DNA of 64,000 nt from an uncultured Clostridia bacterium (GTDB lineage: Bacteria; Bacillota; Clostridia; Christensenellales; UBA1242): assembly GCA_944383915.1 (NCBI GenBank), contig CALWRJ010000013.1, positions 37,271 through 101,270 on the forward strand. Direction: 5' to 3'. The position numbers and the translations under genes are program-made. Position 1 is the first letter of the stretch. The number at the start of each line of letters is the position of its first letter. The notes below the pieces were generated by a model. It did not search any database. It was not told where the DNA came from and saw only the letters and a program-made list of their open reading frames with translations. Positions 16,385 through 25,340 of the stretch are shown here, piece by piece.

Positions 16385-17596
16385 ATGGCAAAAGCAAAAT
16401 TTGAAAGTAAAAAACCCCACTTTAACTTGGGTACAATCGGTCATGTAGACCACGGTAAAACAACTTTGACTGCTGCTATTACAACAGTATTGTCAAAGAA
16501 AGGTTTGGCTGAAGCACGCGACTATGCTTCAATCGATATGACTCCAGAGGAGCGTCAACGCGGTATTACAATTAACTCAACTCACGTAGAGTACGAAACA
16601 AACAAGCGTCACTACGCTCACGTAGACTGCCCAGGCCACGCAGACTATGTTAAAAACATGATTACTGGTGCTGCACAGATGGACGGTGCAATCTTGGTAG
16701 TTGCTGCAAACGCAGGTGTTATGCCTCAAACTCGTGAACACATCCTTCTTGCTCGTCAGGTTGGTGTGCCAGCAATTATCGTGTTCGTAAACAAGGTAGA
16801 CTTGCTTCCTCCTGCAGACCGTGCAGAACTTCTTGAACTCGTTGAAATGGAAATCCGTGACCTATTAACAGAGTATGGTTTCCCTGGAGACGAAACTCCA
16901 ATTATTTTCGGTAGTGCAAAGGCTGCTCTTGATGCTGCTGTTGCAGGTAATGTAGATGGCGAAGAGTGCAAGTGCATTTTTGAACTTATGGATGCTTGTG
17001 ACAGCTACTTCAAAGACCCTGTTCGTGATGTAGACAAACCATTCCTTATGCCAGTTGAAGACGTATTTACTATTACAGGTCGTGGTACCGTTGGTACAGG
17101 TCGTGTAGAACGTGGTAAAGTTAAAGTCGGTGACACTGTTGAAATCGTTGGTCTTGGCCCAACAAAAACAACTGTTGTAACAGGTGTTGAAATGTTCAAG
17201 AAATTGCTTGACGAAGCAGTTGCTGGTTACAACATTGGTGTATTGCTTCGTGGTGTTGAGCGTAAAGACCTTCAACGTGGTCAAGTACTTGCTGCACCTA
17301 AGACAATTACTCCACACACTAAATTTACAGCAAGCGTTTATGTATTAAAGAAAGAAGAGGGTGGCCGTTCTACTCCATTCGTATCTGGTTACCGTCCTCA
17401 ATTCTACTTCCGTACTACAGACGTTACAGGTACAATTAAACTTCCTGATGGTGTTGAAATGTGTATGCCTGGTGACAATGTTGAAATGGAAGTTGAATTA
17501 ATCAGCCCTATCGCTATCGAAGAAGGTCTTCGCTTCGCTATCCGTGAAGGTGGACACACAGTAGGTAGTGGTGTAGTTTCAAAAATTATTAAATAA
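16385..17596 (+). CDS. tuf: Elongation factor Tu
   Basis: 403 residues. Delivers aminoacyl-tRNA to the ribosome. GHVDHGKTT (P-loop), [12 protein letters not shown] and GSAK are the GTPase motifs; domains 2 and 3 follow ([25 protein letters not shown]). An internal insertion, [20 protein letters not shown], contributes to a length slightly above the usual 394-397. Codon use is visibly more C/G-ending than in neighbouring non-ribosomal genes, as expected for a very highly expressed gene. Confidence 0.98.
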   Translation: MAKAKFESKKPHFNLGTIGHVDHGKTTLTAAITTVLSKKGLAEARDYASIDMTPEERQRGITINSTHVEYETNKRHYAHVDCPGHADYVKNMITGAAQMDGAILVVAANAGVMPQTREHILLARQVGVPAIIVFVNKVDLLPPADRAELLELVEMEIRDLLTEYGFPGDETPIIFGSAKAALDAAVAGNVDGEECKCIFELMDACDSYFKDPVRDVDKPFLMPVEDVFTITGRGTVGTGRVERGKVKVGDTVEIVGLGPTKTTVVTGVEMFKKLLDEAVAGYNIGVLLRGVERKDLQRGQVLAAPKTITPHTKFTASVYVLKKEEGGRSTPFVSGYRPQFYFRTTDVTGTIKLPDGVEMCMPGDNVEMEVELISPIAIEEGLRFAIREGGHTVGSGVVSKIIK

Positions 17597-17615
17597 TTTA
17601 ATTACATTAATAACA

Positions 17616-17643
17616 AAAAGTCCGATTTATTCGGGCTTTTTCG
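17616..17643 (+). terminator. str operon terminator
   Basis: AGTCCGA pairs with TCGGGCT around TTTAT, flanked by A and T runs. The following ~170 bases up to the next promoter show no gene or clear structure. Confidence 0.85.
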
Positions 17644-17818
17644 TTTTATCTTGATAAAAATTTTTTAACTCATTTATTTAGTTATTGTCAAATTGTAAGG
17701 GCTATTAAGTTGCGTTTGTTCGATTTGGGGTTGCTTGATTTGAGTGTTAAAGAAAAAGTAATTTATGAATAATTATGCAATTTATTTTATAATTATTAAA
17801 AAATTTTTTGATTTTGTA

Positions 17819-17847
17819 TTGACAATTTTTATTTACTTTGATAAAAT
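17819..17847 (+). promoter_or_regulatory. Promoter of the ABC-F attenuator leader
   Basis: TTGACA (17819-17824)-17-TAAAAT (17842-17847), about 230 bases before the ABC-F start codon. Confidence 0.78.
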
Positions 17848-17893
17848 AACATTGCTTTTCAATAAAAGCATCTTAACTAGGAGAGTAAATAAT

Positions 17894-17917
17894 ATGTCAG
17901 AAAGGATTAAAGGTTAG
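17894..17917 (+). CDS. Leader peptide MSERIKG
   Basis: Seven-codon ORF (ATG 17894, TAG 17915-17917) with a strong AGGAGAG ribosome site, placed between the promoter and the attenuator helices of the ABC-F gene. Such peptides sense ribosome stalling by antibiotics in leaders of ABC-F and erm genes. The role here is inferred from position and from the alternative helices downstream. Confidence 0.65.
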   Translation: MSERIKG

Positions 17918-17939
17918 TAGGTTAAAACTTTTTTATGAG

Positions 17940-18047
17940 CCCTATTTTATAGGGATGTTTTGCCTACACTTTAATAATTTTTGACACAGTTTACTTTATT
18001 AGTAAGGTGCTTTTTTTGTTATATTTTGAAAGGTGTAGATTGTGTCA
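17940..18047 (+). promoter_or_regulatory. Transcription attenuator of the ABC-F gene
   Basis: After a small hairpin, CCCTAT-TTT-ATAGGG (17940-17954), a terminator forms from CAC-AG-TTTACT (17985-17995) and AGTAAG-GTG (18001-18009), ending in seven T (18011-18017). Competing pairings exist. CTACACTTT (17964-17972) pairs with AAAGGTGTAG (18029-18038), and TGACACA (17982-17988) pairs perfectly with TGTGTCA (18041-18047), which would break the terminator. This is the architecture of antibiotic-induced attenuation. Confidence 0.72.
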
Positions 18048-18073
18048 TAAAAACTAATTAAGGAGTAAGAATT

Positions 18074-19564
18074 ATGATACAATTACATAATGTAACAAAA
18101 GAATTTGGTAACAAAATAGTTTTAGATAATGTAAATTTGGCTATTTATGACGGCGAAAAAATAGGAATTGTAGGCGAAAATGGGCAGGGGAAATCTACAT
18201 TAATAGAAATTATCACAGGCAAGCAAGCGGCTGAAAATGGAAGTGTAGTAAACCCAGAAAACTTTGGCTTTTTGGAACAAAATGCTATTGTTGACACTAA
18301 AAATTTATTGACAAAATTAAATGACGATGCGTTCGCGAAAGATTTTAGTAAGTATTTGAATATTTTTAAAATTAGTAATGAAATAGCATTTAATGAAAGT
18401 ATTTTATCAAATTTGAGTTGTGGTGAGCGCACAAAAATTAGACTTTGCGAACTTTTTGCTTTGAGCCCAAACACATTAATTCTAGACGAGCCGACAAATC
18501 ATTTAGATATTAATAGTAAAGAAGTGCTTATAAATTTGATTAATGATTATTGCGGTACGGTATTGCTTGTAAGCCATGATGTTGATTTCTTAAATAGAAC
18601 GATTTATAAAATTATAGAAGTAAAAAATGGGAAACTAACAGAATATTTAGGCAACTTCAACGATTATCAATCACAAAAAGAAAACGAAAAATTACGCATT
18701 ACTCGAGAGTATGAAAAACATCAAAAGAAAATTAAAGAAATAAACAAACAAATTGATAATTATAAAGAAGCATTGTATATTTCTGATTTAAAGCGCAGGC
18801 CTGGTGCTAATAGAACTTGCAATTCAACAACACAAGACGAACGCGCCACAAGTTTGAGTAGATTTGCCGCAAGTCGAATTAGCAAATTAAGACAAGAATT
18901 AAATAAAGATATTGAGCGCCCCGAAAGCGAGCATCAAATTCGTTATAAACTAAACAAAATCGACATCAAGACGCGTTTTGCGATTGTGGCGGAAAATTTA
19001 GGTATAAAAATAGGGGATAGAACTCTTTTAGAAAATGTAAATTTTACCGTTGAAAGTGGCGACAAAATCGCTCTTATCGGCGATAATGGTGTAGGAAAAA
19101 CTACTCTTGTAGACTGCATTATTAAAAATAGCGGTTATAGTGGAAAATTATTTGTTTCACCAAGTGTAAAGCCCGTGGTGATGCAACAAGATATTTATGA
19201 CTTAAATTTTGATATCACAATTAATGAAATGAGTAAACTTTATGATAAAAACTATCAAACTAATTTTATAATGAATTTATGCACAATGAATTTAGATAAA
19301 TCTCGTTTCGATACTAAAATAGGGAAATTAAGCGCTGGCGAAAAAATGCGTATAAAATTAACCGAAATAATTTTAAGTGATGCCAATTTAGTTATTTTAG
19401 ACGAACCAACAAATCATCTTGATATTCAAAATAAAAGATATTTGGAAAAAGTTTTATCAGGCTTTGCAGGTACAATCATTATAATTAGCCACGATAAAGA
19501 TTTTCTAAACAACACTACAAACAAAACTTTTGAAATTAAAGATAAAACTTTAAAAGTTTTCTAA
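18074..19564 (+). CDS. ABC-F ATPase, probable antibiotic-resistance ribosome protector
   Basis: 496 residues, two ABC domains, no membrane part. Walker A GENGQGKS (~34-41) and GDNGVGKT; signatures LSCGERTK and LSAGEKMR; Walker B LILDEPTNHLD and LVILDEPTNHLD. The linker of about 100 residues (EYEKHQKKIKEINKQIDNYK, then RRPGANRTCNSTTQDER) is long and distinctive, the region that reaches the peptidyl-transferase centre in Vga/Lsa/Msr-type proteins. The attenuator upstream also favours a drug-inducible protector over a housekeeping EttA/Uup type. The drug class cannot be read from sequence. Confidence 0.85.
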   Translation: MIQLHNVTKEFGNKIVLDNVNLAIYDGEKIGIVGENGQGKSTLIEIITGKQAAENGSVVNPENFGFLEQNAIVDTKNLLTKLNDDAFAKDFSKYLNIFKISNEIAFNESILSNLSCGERTKIRLCELFALSPNTLILDEPTNHLDINSKEVLINLINDYCGTVLLVSHDVDFLNRTIYKIIEVKNGKLTEYLGNFNDYQSQKENEKLRITREYEKHQKKIKEINKQIDNYKEALYISDLKRRPGANRTCNSTTQDERATSLSRFAASRISKLRQELNKDIERPESEHQIRYKLNKIDIKTRFAIVAENLGIKIGDRTLLENVNFTVESGDKIALIGDNGVGKTTLVDCIIKNSGYSGKLFVSPSVKPVVMQQDIYDLNFDITINEMSKLYDKNYQTNFIMNLCTMNLDKSRFDTKIGKLSAGEKMRIKLTEIILSDANLVILDEPTNHLDIQNKRYLEKVLSGFAGTIIIISHDKDFLNNTTNKTFEIKDKTLKVF

Positions 19565-19636
19565 ATTATTAAATATATCATTTAACAATTTAAAACGAAT
19601 ACAAAAAAATAACGCTCAATATTATAGAAAACTAGC

Positions 19637-19675
19637 AAAAAAGATAGTGATGAACATATTTTCACTATCTTTTTT
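19637..19675. terminator. Bidirectional terminator
   Basis: AAAAAGATAGTGA pairs with TCACTATCTTTTT around TGAACATATTT. It separates the rightward ABC-F gene from the leftward XRE gene. Confidence 0.8.
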
Positions 19676-19710
19676 AGTTTTAAGATTAACCGACTAAATG
19701 TTTCGTTATT

Positions 19711-19929
19711 TCATTCAAAACCGAAAAGGTCGTTTGGAGTAATACCTAAAAGTTCGCAAAGTTGCACAATTTGTTGATAATTTAATTCAAAAACACCATT
19801 TTCAAAGCGACTATATTGTTGCTGTGTCATTAGCATAACTTTTGCAACTTGCGCTTGAGTCATTTTTTTATCTTTGCGGGCTTCCTTCAATGCTTCGCCA
19901 ACTGTTTTAGATATCGAGAAATTATTCAT
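19711..19929 (-). CDS. XRE-family transcriptional regulator
   Basis: 72 residues: KTVGEALKEARKDKKMTQAQ, then VMLMTQQQYSRFENGVFELN and LCELLGITPNDLFGF. One Cro/C1-type helix-turn-helix and nothing else. The divergent region contains TGATGTAA-N10-TTACATCA over the -35 box of a promoter that drives the membrane-protein gene at 20.05 kb. The arrangement parallels those at 5.2 and 31.1 kb. Confidence 0.88.
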   Translation of the reverse strand: MNNFSISKTVGEALKEARKDKKMTQAQVAKVMLMTQQQYSRFENGVFELNYQQIVQLCELLGITPNDLFGFE

Positions 19930-19950
19930 AGTAAATTTTATACCACAAAC

Positions 19951-19992
19951 TGATGTAAAATACTTGACTTACATCACTTTATGATGTATAAT
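19951..19992 (+). promoter_or_regulatory. Operator over a rightward promoter
   Basis: TGATGTAA (19951-19958) and TTACATCA (19969-19976) form a perfect inverted repeat; a third half site TGATGTA lies at 19982-19988. TTGACT (19964-19969)-17-TATAAT (19987-19992) is embedded in it. AATACTTGAC is identical to the sequence at the same place in the 5.2 kb operator. Confidence 0.78.
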
Positions 19993-20047
19993 ATTCAAAA
20001 TAGAAAGTTTTATTCATTAATAAACAAAAGAAAAGGAATTTTTAATT

Positions 20048-20804
20048 ATGGAAGCAGAAAGTCAAAAAAATTTATCTACAAATATCATTTTTAAAATTTG
20101 TTTATCAGTTTTAGCAACAATTTTGTTAATTGCCTCAATGATAATTATGTTTAAAATTATAGACCTTTGTGGAATAGTGCAATCTTAATATTAATTTATA
20201 CTCTAATACATCAGAAACTGCATATACTCCCATTGTTATTGCGGCTTTAGTTTTTAGCATTATTTTTTGGTTGTTAAGCATTATTTTGATTGTTTTCAGC
20301 ATCACAACAATATTTAAAGAATTGCGTTCAAAATATTTTTGGACTATCGCTATAATAGTAGGTTTAGTATTTGTTGGTGTTATCTTACTTGATTTTAATG
20401 TACATTATAGTGATGTATTTAATGATTACACAAGTAGTGAATTAATGAATTCCTATTTACCATCACCAATAAGTATGTATCTTGACAATATTTATATGCC
20501 TAATATTCTTAACTCATTTTTAATGATATTTTTCTCATACTTAGCACTTGTAATTCAAACTTTAATTCCTTATCAAATAAAAGCAAGCGAATCAAATAAA
20601 ACTTTAGAAACTAAAACTATCGTATTGCCCGTAAATGAAATATACATAGAGCAACGCAAAGAAATTGAAGCCGAGATTGCAGAACAGAAACAAAAACAAA
20701 AATTATTTGAATTGCAAAACGAATTAAACCAACTCCGTAAGCAAAATGAGATATACTTAAACGATAATAATCAAAACAAACCAGAAAATGATGAACAAAA
20801 ATAA
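20048..20804 (+). pseudogene. Frameshifted membrane-protein gene
   Basis: The first 46 codons from ATG 20048 (AAAAGGAA site) encode a membrane-helix protein, MEAESQKNLSTNIIFKICLS..., that stops at 20186-20188. The +1 frame is already open from 20178 and continues without a good start codon: NINLYSNTSETAYTPIVIAA, then two or three membrane helices and a C-terminal Glu/Gln/Lys coiled coil (EIEAEIAEQKQKQKLFELQN) to 20804. A single +1 shift near 20180 joins them into one protein of about 250 residues with four helices. It may be a real mutation or a sequencing error. No family recognised. Confidence 0.6.
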
Positions 20805-20831
20805 CCATTTTAACGCGCTTTACTATAAATC

Positions 20832-20857
20832 TAGCAAAAATTTTTTGCTATTTTTTT
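20832..20857 (+). terminator. Terminator after the membrane-protein gene
   Basis: TAGCAAAAA pairs with TTTTTGCTA, followed by a T run. Confidence 0.65.
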
Positions 20858-20971
20858 ATTTTTACAAATTATAATGCAATTGCCTTGTATTAATTTTAAG
20901 TTATTATTATAAAAAGTTTAGGATAGGGAAGTAATAGAAAAACAAGCACTTTTTATGTGCATGTTTAAATT

Positions 20972-21658
20972 TTATTTCTCTGCGTTTTCATTTAGTTCAT
21001 TGTCTAAATTTTCGTTTTGCTTTTTTGTTTTAGACTTTTTACGAATTTTTTCTCCACGCTTTATTTTTAACTCTTCACGATTGTATCCGCCATAAATATA
21101 CCAGTCTTGTATTATTTTATTGATATCTAGTTTATTTTCGTTGCCTACTTCTTGCATATTCTCATTAATATAGTTTAGCATTTTGATTATCTGCTTTTTG
21201 TTGTAATAGTTTATACACATTCTTTTCTTTCTTTTGCTGTTTATTAAAGTAAATACTAAATATTTTTTAGGCATCGATGACGATACACCAATAAGTTGTA
21301 TGCTTTGATTTTTAGAATTTTTCTCACTAGCAACTATTGAAATAGATTGTATATCTTTATACTTTACTATACATTTATATTGAATTTTTTCAAATTTAGG
21401 CAGTCCATCACCATATGTTATTATGTCTGTTTTTCTTAAATGAATTTTAAAACATAGTAAAAAGCGTATTGCCGTGAAAAACAAAAAAATTATAGCAAAA
21501 ACCATTATTGCGTATTCAAAAAAATTCCATTCAATATTTGGCGAACCATTAACCAACTCAATAATAAAAGTAACTAAACACAGGATACTTAATCCCCAGA
21601 AAAACAAATCTAGGAGCAAAAAACCTATTGATATAGGGACAAAAACTCGCTTTTTCAT
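20972..21658 (-). CDS. Membrane protein, bPH-like, unknown function
   Basis: 228 residues. Two membrane helices near the N-terminus (~10-36 and ~46-70) are followed by a cytoplasmic beta-rich region (IITYGDGLPKFEKIQYKCIV, VFTLINSKRKKRMCINYYNK). This topology, two helices then a small barrel-like domain, resembles bacterial PH-domain membrane proteins. The C-terminus is highly charged (KRGEKIRKKSKTKKQNE). The family assignment is weak; existence of the gene is well supported by length and composition. Confidence 0.75.
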   Translation of the reverse strand: MKKRVFVPISIGFLLLDLFFWGLSILCLVTFIIELVNGSPNIEWNFFEYAIMVFAIIFLFFTAIRFLLCFKIHLRKTDIITYGDGLPKFEKIQYKCIVKYKDIQSISIVASEKNSKNQSIQLIGVSSSMPKKYLVFTLINSKRKKRMCINYYNKKQIIKMLNYINENMQEVGNENKLDINKIIQDWYIYGGYNREELKIKRGEKIRKKSKTKKQNENLDNELNENAEK

Positions 21659-21699
21659 TTTAAACCTTTAATTTAATAAGGAAATAAAGAGATAAAATT

Positions 21700-22701
21700 T
21701 TATTTTATCAATTCACTTAAACGCACGGATAGACTTGCGGTACAGCCCATAAGCGGGTTATTTCCCATTCCAACAAAACCCATCATATTTACATGAGCGG
21801 GAACAGAACTACTACCAGCGAATTGCGCATCACAGTGCATTCTCCCCATAGTATCAGTTAGTCCATAACTTGCAGGACCTGCCGCCAAATTGTCCGGGTG
21901 AAGTGTTCGCCCCGTACCACCACCGCTTGCTATTGAAAAGTAGGGTAACCCTTGGTTTACACGCATTTTTTTGTAAATTCCAGCAACGGGATGTTGAAAA
22001 CGAGTTGGGTTCGTTGAATTTCCTGTGATTGAAATATCGACTTGTTCATAATCGCAAATTGCGACACCTTCATTTACACTCAACGCGCCATAAACTCGTA
22101 CATTACTACGGTCGCCATTCCCAAATTTTCGCTCGCTTTTAATTATTAGTTTATCGTTTGCAAAATCGAAATCTGTTTCGATATAAGTAAAACCACCAAT
22201 TCGGCTAATTATATAAGCGGCATCTTTTCCCAAACCATTTATAATAATTTTAAGTGGGGTAGTGCGAACGTGATTTACACTAGTTGCAAGAGCAATAGCA
22301 CCTTCACTTGCTGCAAATGATTCGTGACCTGCAATAAAACAGAAGCATTTTGTTGAGTCGTCTAAAAGAGTGTGAGCAAGTCTACCGTGTCCAAGTCCAA
22401 CTTGACGGCGCTCGGCAACAGAACCAGGAATACAAAACGCTTGTAGTGCTTCACCAAGAAGTAACGCAATTTGTTTAGGGTCATTCGTGTGAGTTTTTAC
22501 GGCTAGGGCAGTACCAATACGAAAAGCCCAAACAGCATTATCAAAAACTATTGGCTGCACTTTTTTTACAAAGTCCTCGCAGTTTAATACACTTTCGGCA
22601 AGTCTATATGCTTCATCTACGGAAGGTATTCCATATTTATCTAAAAGAGCCTTTATTTTAGCCTCGCGTTCAGCATAACCTGTGAAATATTTTTCTGTCA
22701 T
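21700..22701 (-). CDS. GGGtGRT protein
   Basis: 333 residues. It contains the eponymous motif SGGGTGRTLHPDN (residues ~263-275) and the surrounding conserved segments GHGRLAHTLLDDSTKCFCFI, INGLGKDAAYIISRIGGF and VNMMGFVGMGNNPLMGCTAS. This family has no established biochemical function and is always found next to an IscU-like protein, as here. Its start overlaps the end of that partner gene by four bases, so the two are co-translated. Confidence 0.9.
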   Translation of the reverse strand: MTEKYFTGYAEREAKIKALLDKYGIPSVDEAYRLAESVLNCEDFVKKVQPIVFDNAVWAFRIGTALAVKTHTNDPKQIALLLGEALQAFCIPGSVAERRQVGLGHGRLAHTLLDDSTKCFCFIAGHESFAASEGAIALATSVNHVRTTPLKIIINGLGKDAAYIISRIGGFTYIETDFDFANDKLIIKSERKFGNGDRSNVRVYGALSVNEGVAICDYEQVDISITGNSTNPTRFQHPVAGIYKKMRVNQGLPYFSIASGGGTGRTLHPDNLAAGPASYGLTDTMGRMHCDAQFAGSSSVPAHVNMMGFVGMGNNPLMGCTASLSVRLSELIK

Positions 22702-23384
22702 ATGTTTTCCTCCATAGTGTCTATATATTTTTTGCCTTCATCAAAACGCCCATACGAACCAGCAGATTTTATTAATGCCTCTTTTGCGTCTAGCCCTGAA
22801 CGAATATTTTTTAAAAGTCTTGGCAAATTTACATATTCATAACCGATAATTTCGTCATTTTCATCAAGAGCAAGGCGAGTTATATAACCTTCTGTGGTGT
22901 GGTAGTACCTTACGCCTGTTTTATCACTAGAATAAATTGTTCCAACACGGCTTGAATGAGTAGAGCCTAACTCCTCAATACCTGCACCAATCGAAAGTCC
23001 GCCAAGAGAAAATGCGCTTTGACTGCGTCCATATACAAGTTGTTGGAAAATATCCTTCATAGCATCATTGATAGCATCGCAAACTAGGTCGGTATTGAGT
23101 GCTTCTAAAAGCGTAAGCCCAACTAATATTTCACCAGCCATACAAGCACTATGCGTCATTCCACTGCAACCAACAGTTTCGACAAGCGCTTCCTGTATAA
23201 TGCCATTTTTAACATTTAAAGTAAGTTTACAAACACCTTGGCGTGGCGCACACTTTCCGCAACCGTGACTAAATCCGCTGATTTGTGTAATGTCTTTAAC
23301 TTGGTCGTACCTACCTTCTTGTGGGATAGGTGCTGGTCCAGAATGTGGACAAGAATTTATTTTGTAGCAATCGTTGTTTTTCAT
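22698..23384 (-). CDS. Iron-sulfur scaffold-like (IscU/NifU-type) partner of GGGtGRT protein
   Basis: About 228 residues from ATG 23384, which follows AAAGGGGAAA; the frame extends upstream without a ribosome site. Cys-rich: SGFSHGCGKCAPRQGVCKLT (~31-50) and VETVGCSGMTHSACMAGEI (~66-84). The latter resembles the Fe-S-ligating region of IscU scaffolds (GCxxSxAS type). The C-terminal part, KTGVRYYHTTEGYITRLALD, is specific to this pairing. Likely cytoplasmic, working with the GGGtGRT protein in Fe-S handling; that role is inferred. Confidence 0.85.
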   Translation of the reverse strand: MKNNDCYKINSCPHSGPAPIPQEGRYDQVKDITQISGFSHGCGKCAPRQGVCKLTLNVKNGIIQEALVETVGCSGMTHSACMAGEILVGLTLLEALNTDLVCDAINDAMKDIFQQLVYGRSQSAFSLGGLSIGAGIEELGSTHSSRVGTIYSSDKTGVRYYHTTEGYITRLALDENDEIIGYEYVNLPRLLKNIRSGLDAKEALIKSAGSYGRFDEGKKYIDTMEENI

Positions 23385-23557
23385 TTTTTCCCCTTTTGTA
23401 GCGCGTAAAAACACGCAAAATCAAATATAGTATATCACATTATTTTATTTTTAAAAAATGATTTGATATAAAATTTAATTTATTGTTTTTGTTGGTATTG
23501 ACGATTTTTATGTTTTGTGATATAATAAAATATATAACAAAAGAACGGAGTGAGAAA

Positions 23558-23968
23558 ATGTTTACAGAAAAATTAGATAGGAAAGATTTAGAAAACTATG
23601 CAGAAAATGTTATTTGTGGACCTGCTTATGAAGTTTCAAGTCCAATAACTTGTGAAAAAATTTATGATAAAACTGGTAAGTTAGACCGTATTGATTTGAG
23701 TTTTACTGCCGTTGGTTCATTAACTGATGACGAAAATTTAGTAAATACTTCTATTAGTGATTTTAAAACTAACGATGACCATGTTCGATTTTTTGTAAAT
23801 AAGTTTGGTTTAAGTTATGTGTTCGCTTATAAAAAATATCTAAAAACTCTTGATATTTCTCAAAACGAAAAAAAGATATTACAGCAGAAATGCACTTCGA
23901 TGTATTGCTCAAATGTCTTTAAACCTAGTGACACTTGCCAAACTAAAATTGACGACTTTTCGAGATAA
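23558..23968 (+). CDS. Hypothetical protein (136 aa)
   Basis: Start ATG 23558 follows ACGGAGTGAG; the upstream frame to 23483 includes the promoter and is not coding. A TATAAT box lies at 23519-23524. Soluble, acidic, alpha/beta-like; residues KIYDKTGKLDRIDLSFTAVG are the most structured. No family recognised. Confidence 0.7.
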   Translation: MFTEKLDRKDLENYAENVICGPAYEVSSPITCEKIYDKTGKLDRIDLSFTAVGSLTDDENLVNTSISDFKTNDDHVRFFVNKFGLSYVFAYKKYLKTLDISQNEKKILQQKCTSMYCSNVFKPSDTCQTKIDDFSR

Positions 23969-24048
23969 TTAAAACTTAATAAATCAAAGTTAGACTATAT
24001 TAAAAATTCAAATTTTGCAAATACTTTTTATAATAATCTATTAAAAAT

Positions 24049-24072
24049 AAACAACCGATTAGGTTGTTTTTT
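24049..24072 (+). terminator. Terminator before tyrS
   Basis: AAACAACC (24049-24056) pairs with GGTTGTTT (24062-24069) and is followed by T. Confidence 0.78.
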
Positions 24073-24143
24073 GCTTTTTAAAAGTTGCTATTATTTATAT
24101 TATGTGATATAATAAACCTAAATTTTATTTAGGAGCAAGCAGA

Positions 24144-25340
24144 ATGCAGAATGTTTTTGACGAAATGAAAGAACGCGGTCTTATTTACCAAACAATTAAC
24201 GAAGACGAACTTCGCGAACTTTTAGGAAGGGAGAGAGTTGTTTGCTATTGCGGTTTCGACCCAACGGCTGATAGTTTGCATGTTGGACACCTTGCTTCAA
24301 TTTTACAATTAGTACGAATGCAAAAAGCAGGGCATACTCCTATTGCGTTAATTGGTGGCGCGACAGGCAGAATCGGCGACCCAACAGGTAGAAATGATAT
24401 GCGTCCTATGATTACACAAGAACAACGCGATGAAAATTTACGAAAAATCAAAGCGCAATTAGAGTCATTCTTTGACCCCAAAATGCCAAATAGGCTAATT
24501 GTCGTAAATAATGATGATTGGATAAGTAAGTTAGGGTATTTGGAATTTTTAAATATCGTAGGCTTAAATATGAGTGTAAACAAAATGTTAAGTTCTGGTT
24601 GCTTTGAGCAAAGAATGGAAAACGGTTTAAGTTTTCTAGAATTTAACTATATGCCAATGCAAGCATACGATTTTTGGTATCTTTTTAAAAATTATAATTG
24701 TAAAATTGAATTAGGCGGTAGTGACCAATGGGCAAATATTGTCGCTGGCGCTGACCTAATTCATAAAAGAGAAAATAAGCCTGTTTATTGTTTTACAACT
24801 CCACTTCTTACCAAATCTGATGGCACAAAAATGGGCAAGTCCGCTGGCGGTGCAGTTTGGTTATCTCGAGAAAAATACAGTGACTACGACTTTTTCCAAT
24901 ATTTTCGCGATATTGAGGATAGCAAAGTTGAGGAAATTTTCCGTGTGCTAACACTTTTACCATTAGACGAAATAAAAGAGATTTGTTCTGTTAGTGGTAA
25001 AGAATTAAACAAAGCAAAAGAACGCCTTGCATACGAAGTTACAAAATTAGTACGCGGTGAGGAAAGCGCTCTGGAGGCTCTAAGTAAGGCGCGCGGTGCG
25101 TTTAATGGCGATTTAAACGAAATGCCCGAAGTCGAAATAGACAAAGCAAATTTAAATATTGTTGATTGTCTTGTTGCTATTAAGTTTGCCACATCGCGTG
25201 GTGACGCTAAAAAATTAATTTTAGGTGGTGGCGTCCGCGTAAATGATAGCGTGGTAAATAATATAGAGTTCACTTGTCCAAATGAAACTTTTGTACTTAA
25301 AAAAGGTAAAAAGAATATAGTTAAGGTTAAAGTAAAATAA
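24144..25340 (+). CDS. tyrS: Tyrosyl-tRNA synthetase
   Basis: 398 residues. Class I aminoacyl-tRNA synthetase. CGFDPTADSLHVGHL holds the HIGH-type motif (HVGH), KMGKS is the KMSKS-type loop, and ELGGSDQWANIVAGADL is typical of TyrRS. A C-terminal S4-like RNA-binding domain is present (AKKLILGGGVRVNDSVV). TAGGAGC precedes ATG 24144. The stop overlaps the next start (TAATG), beginning a coupled run of genes. Confidence 0.96.
   Translation: MQNVFDEMKERGLIYQTINEDELRELLGRERVVCYCGFDPTADSLHVGHLASILQLVRMQKAGHTPIALIGGATGRIGDPTGRNDMRPMITQEQRDENLRKIKAQLESFFDPKMPNRLIVVNNDDWISKLGYLEFLNIVGLNMSVNKMLSSGCFEQRMENGLSFLEFNYMPMQAYDFWYLFKNYNCKIELGGSDQWANIVAGADLIHKRENKPVYCFTTPLLTKSDGTKMGKSAGGAVWLSREKYSDYDFFQYFRDIEDSKVEEIFRVLTLLPLDEIKEICSVSGKELNKAKERLAYEVTKLVRGEESALEALSKARGAFNGDLNEMPEVEIDKANLNIVDCLVAIKFATSRGDAKKLILGGGVRVNDSVVNNIEFTCPNETFVLKKGKKNIVKVKVK

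Noticed and set aside
16865-17317. 150-codon leftward frame inside tuf
   Set aside because: Produced by biased codon use of tuf; Asn/Thr/Cys-rich and not protein-like.
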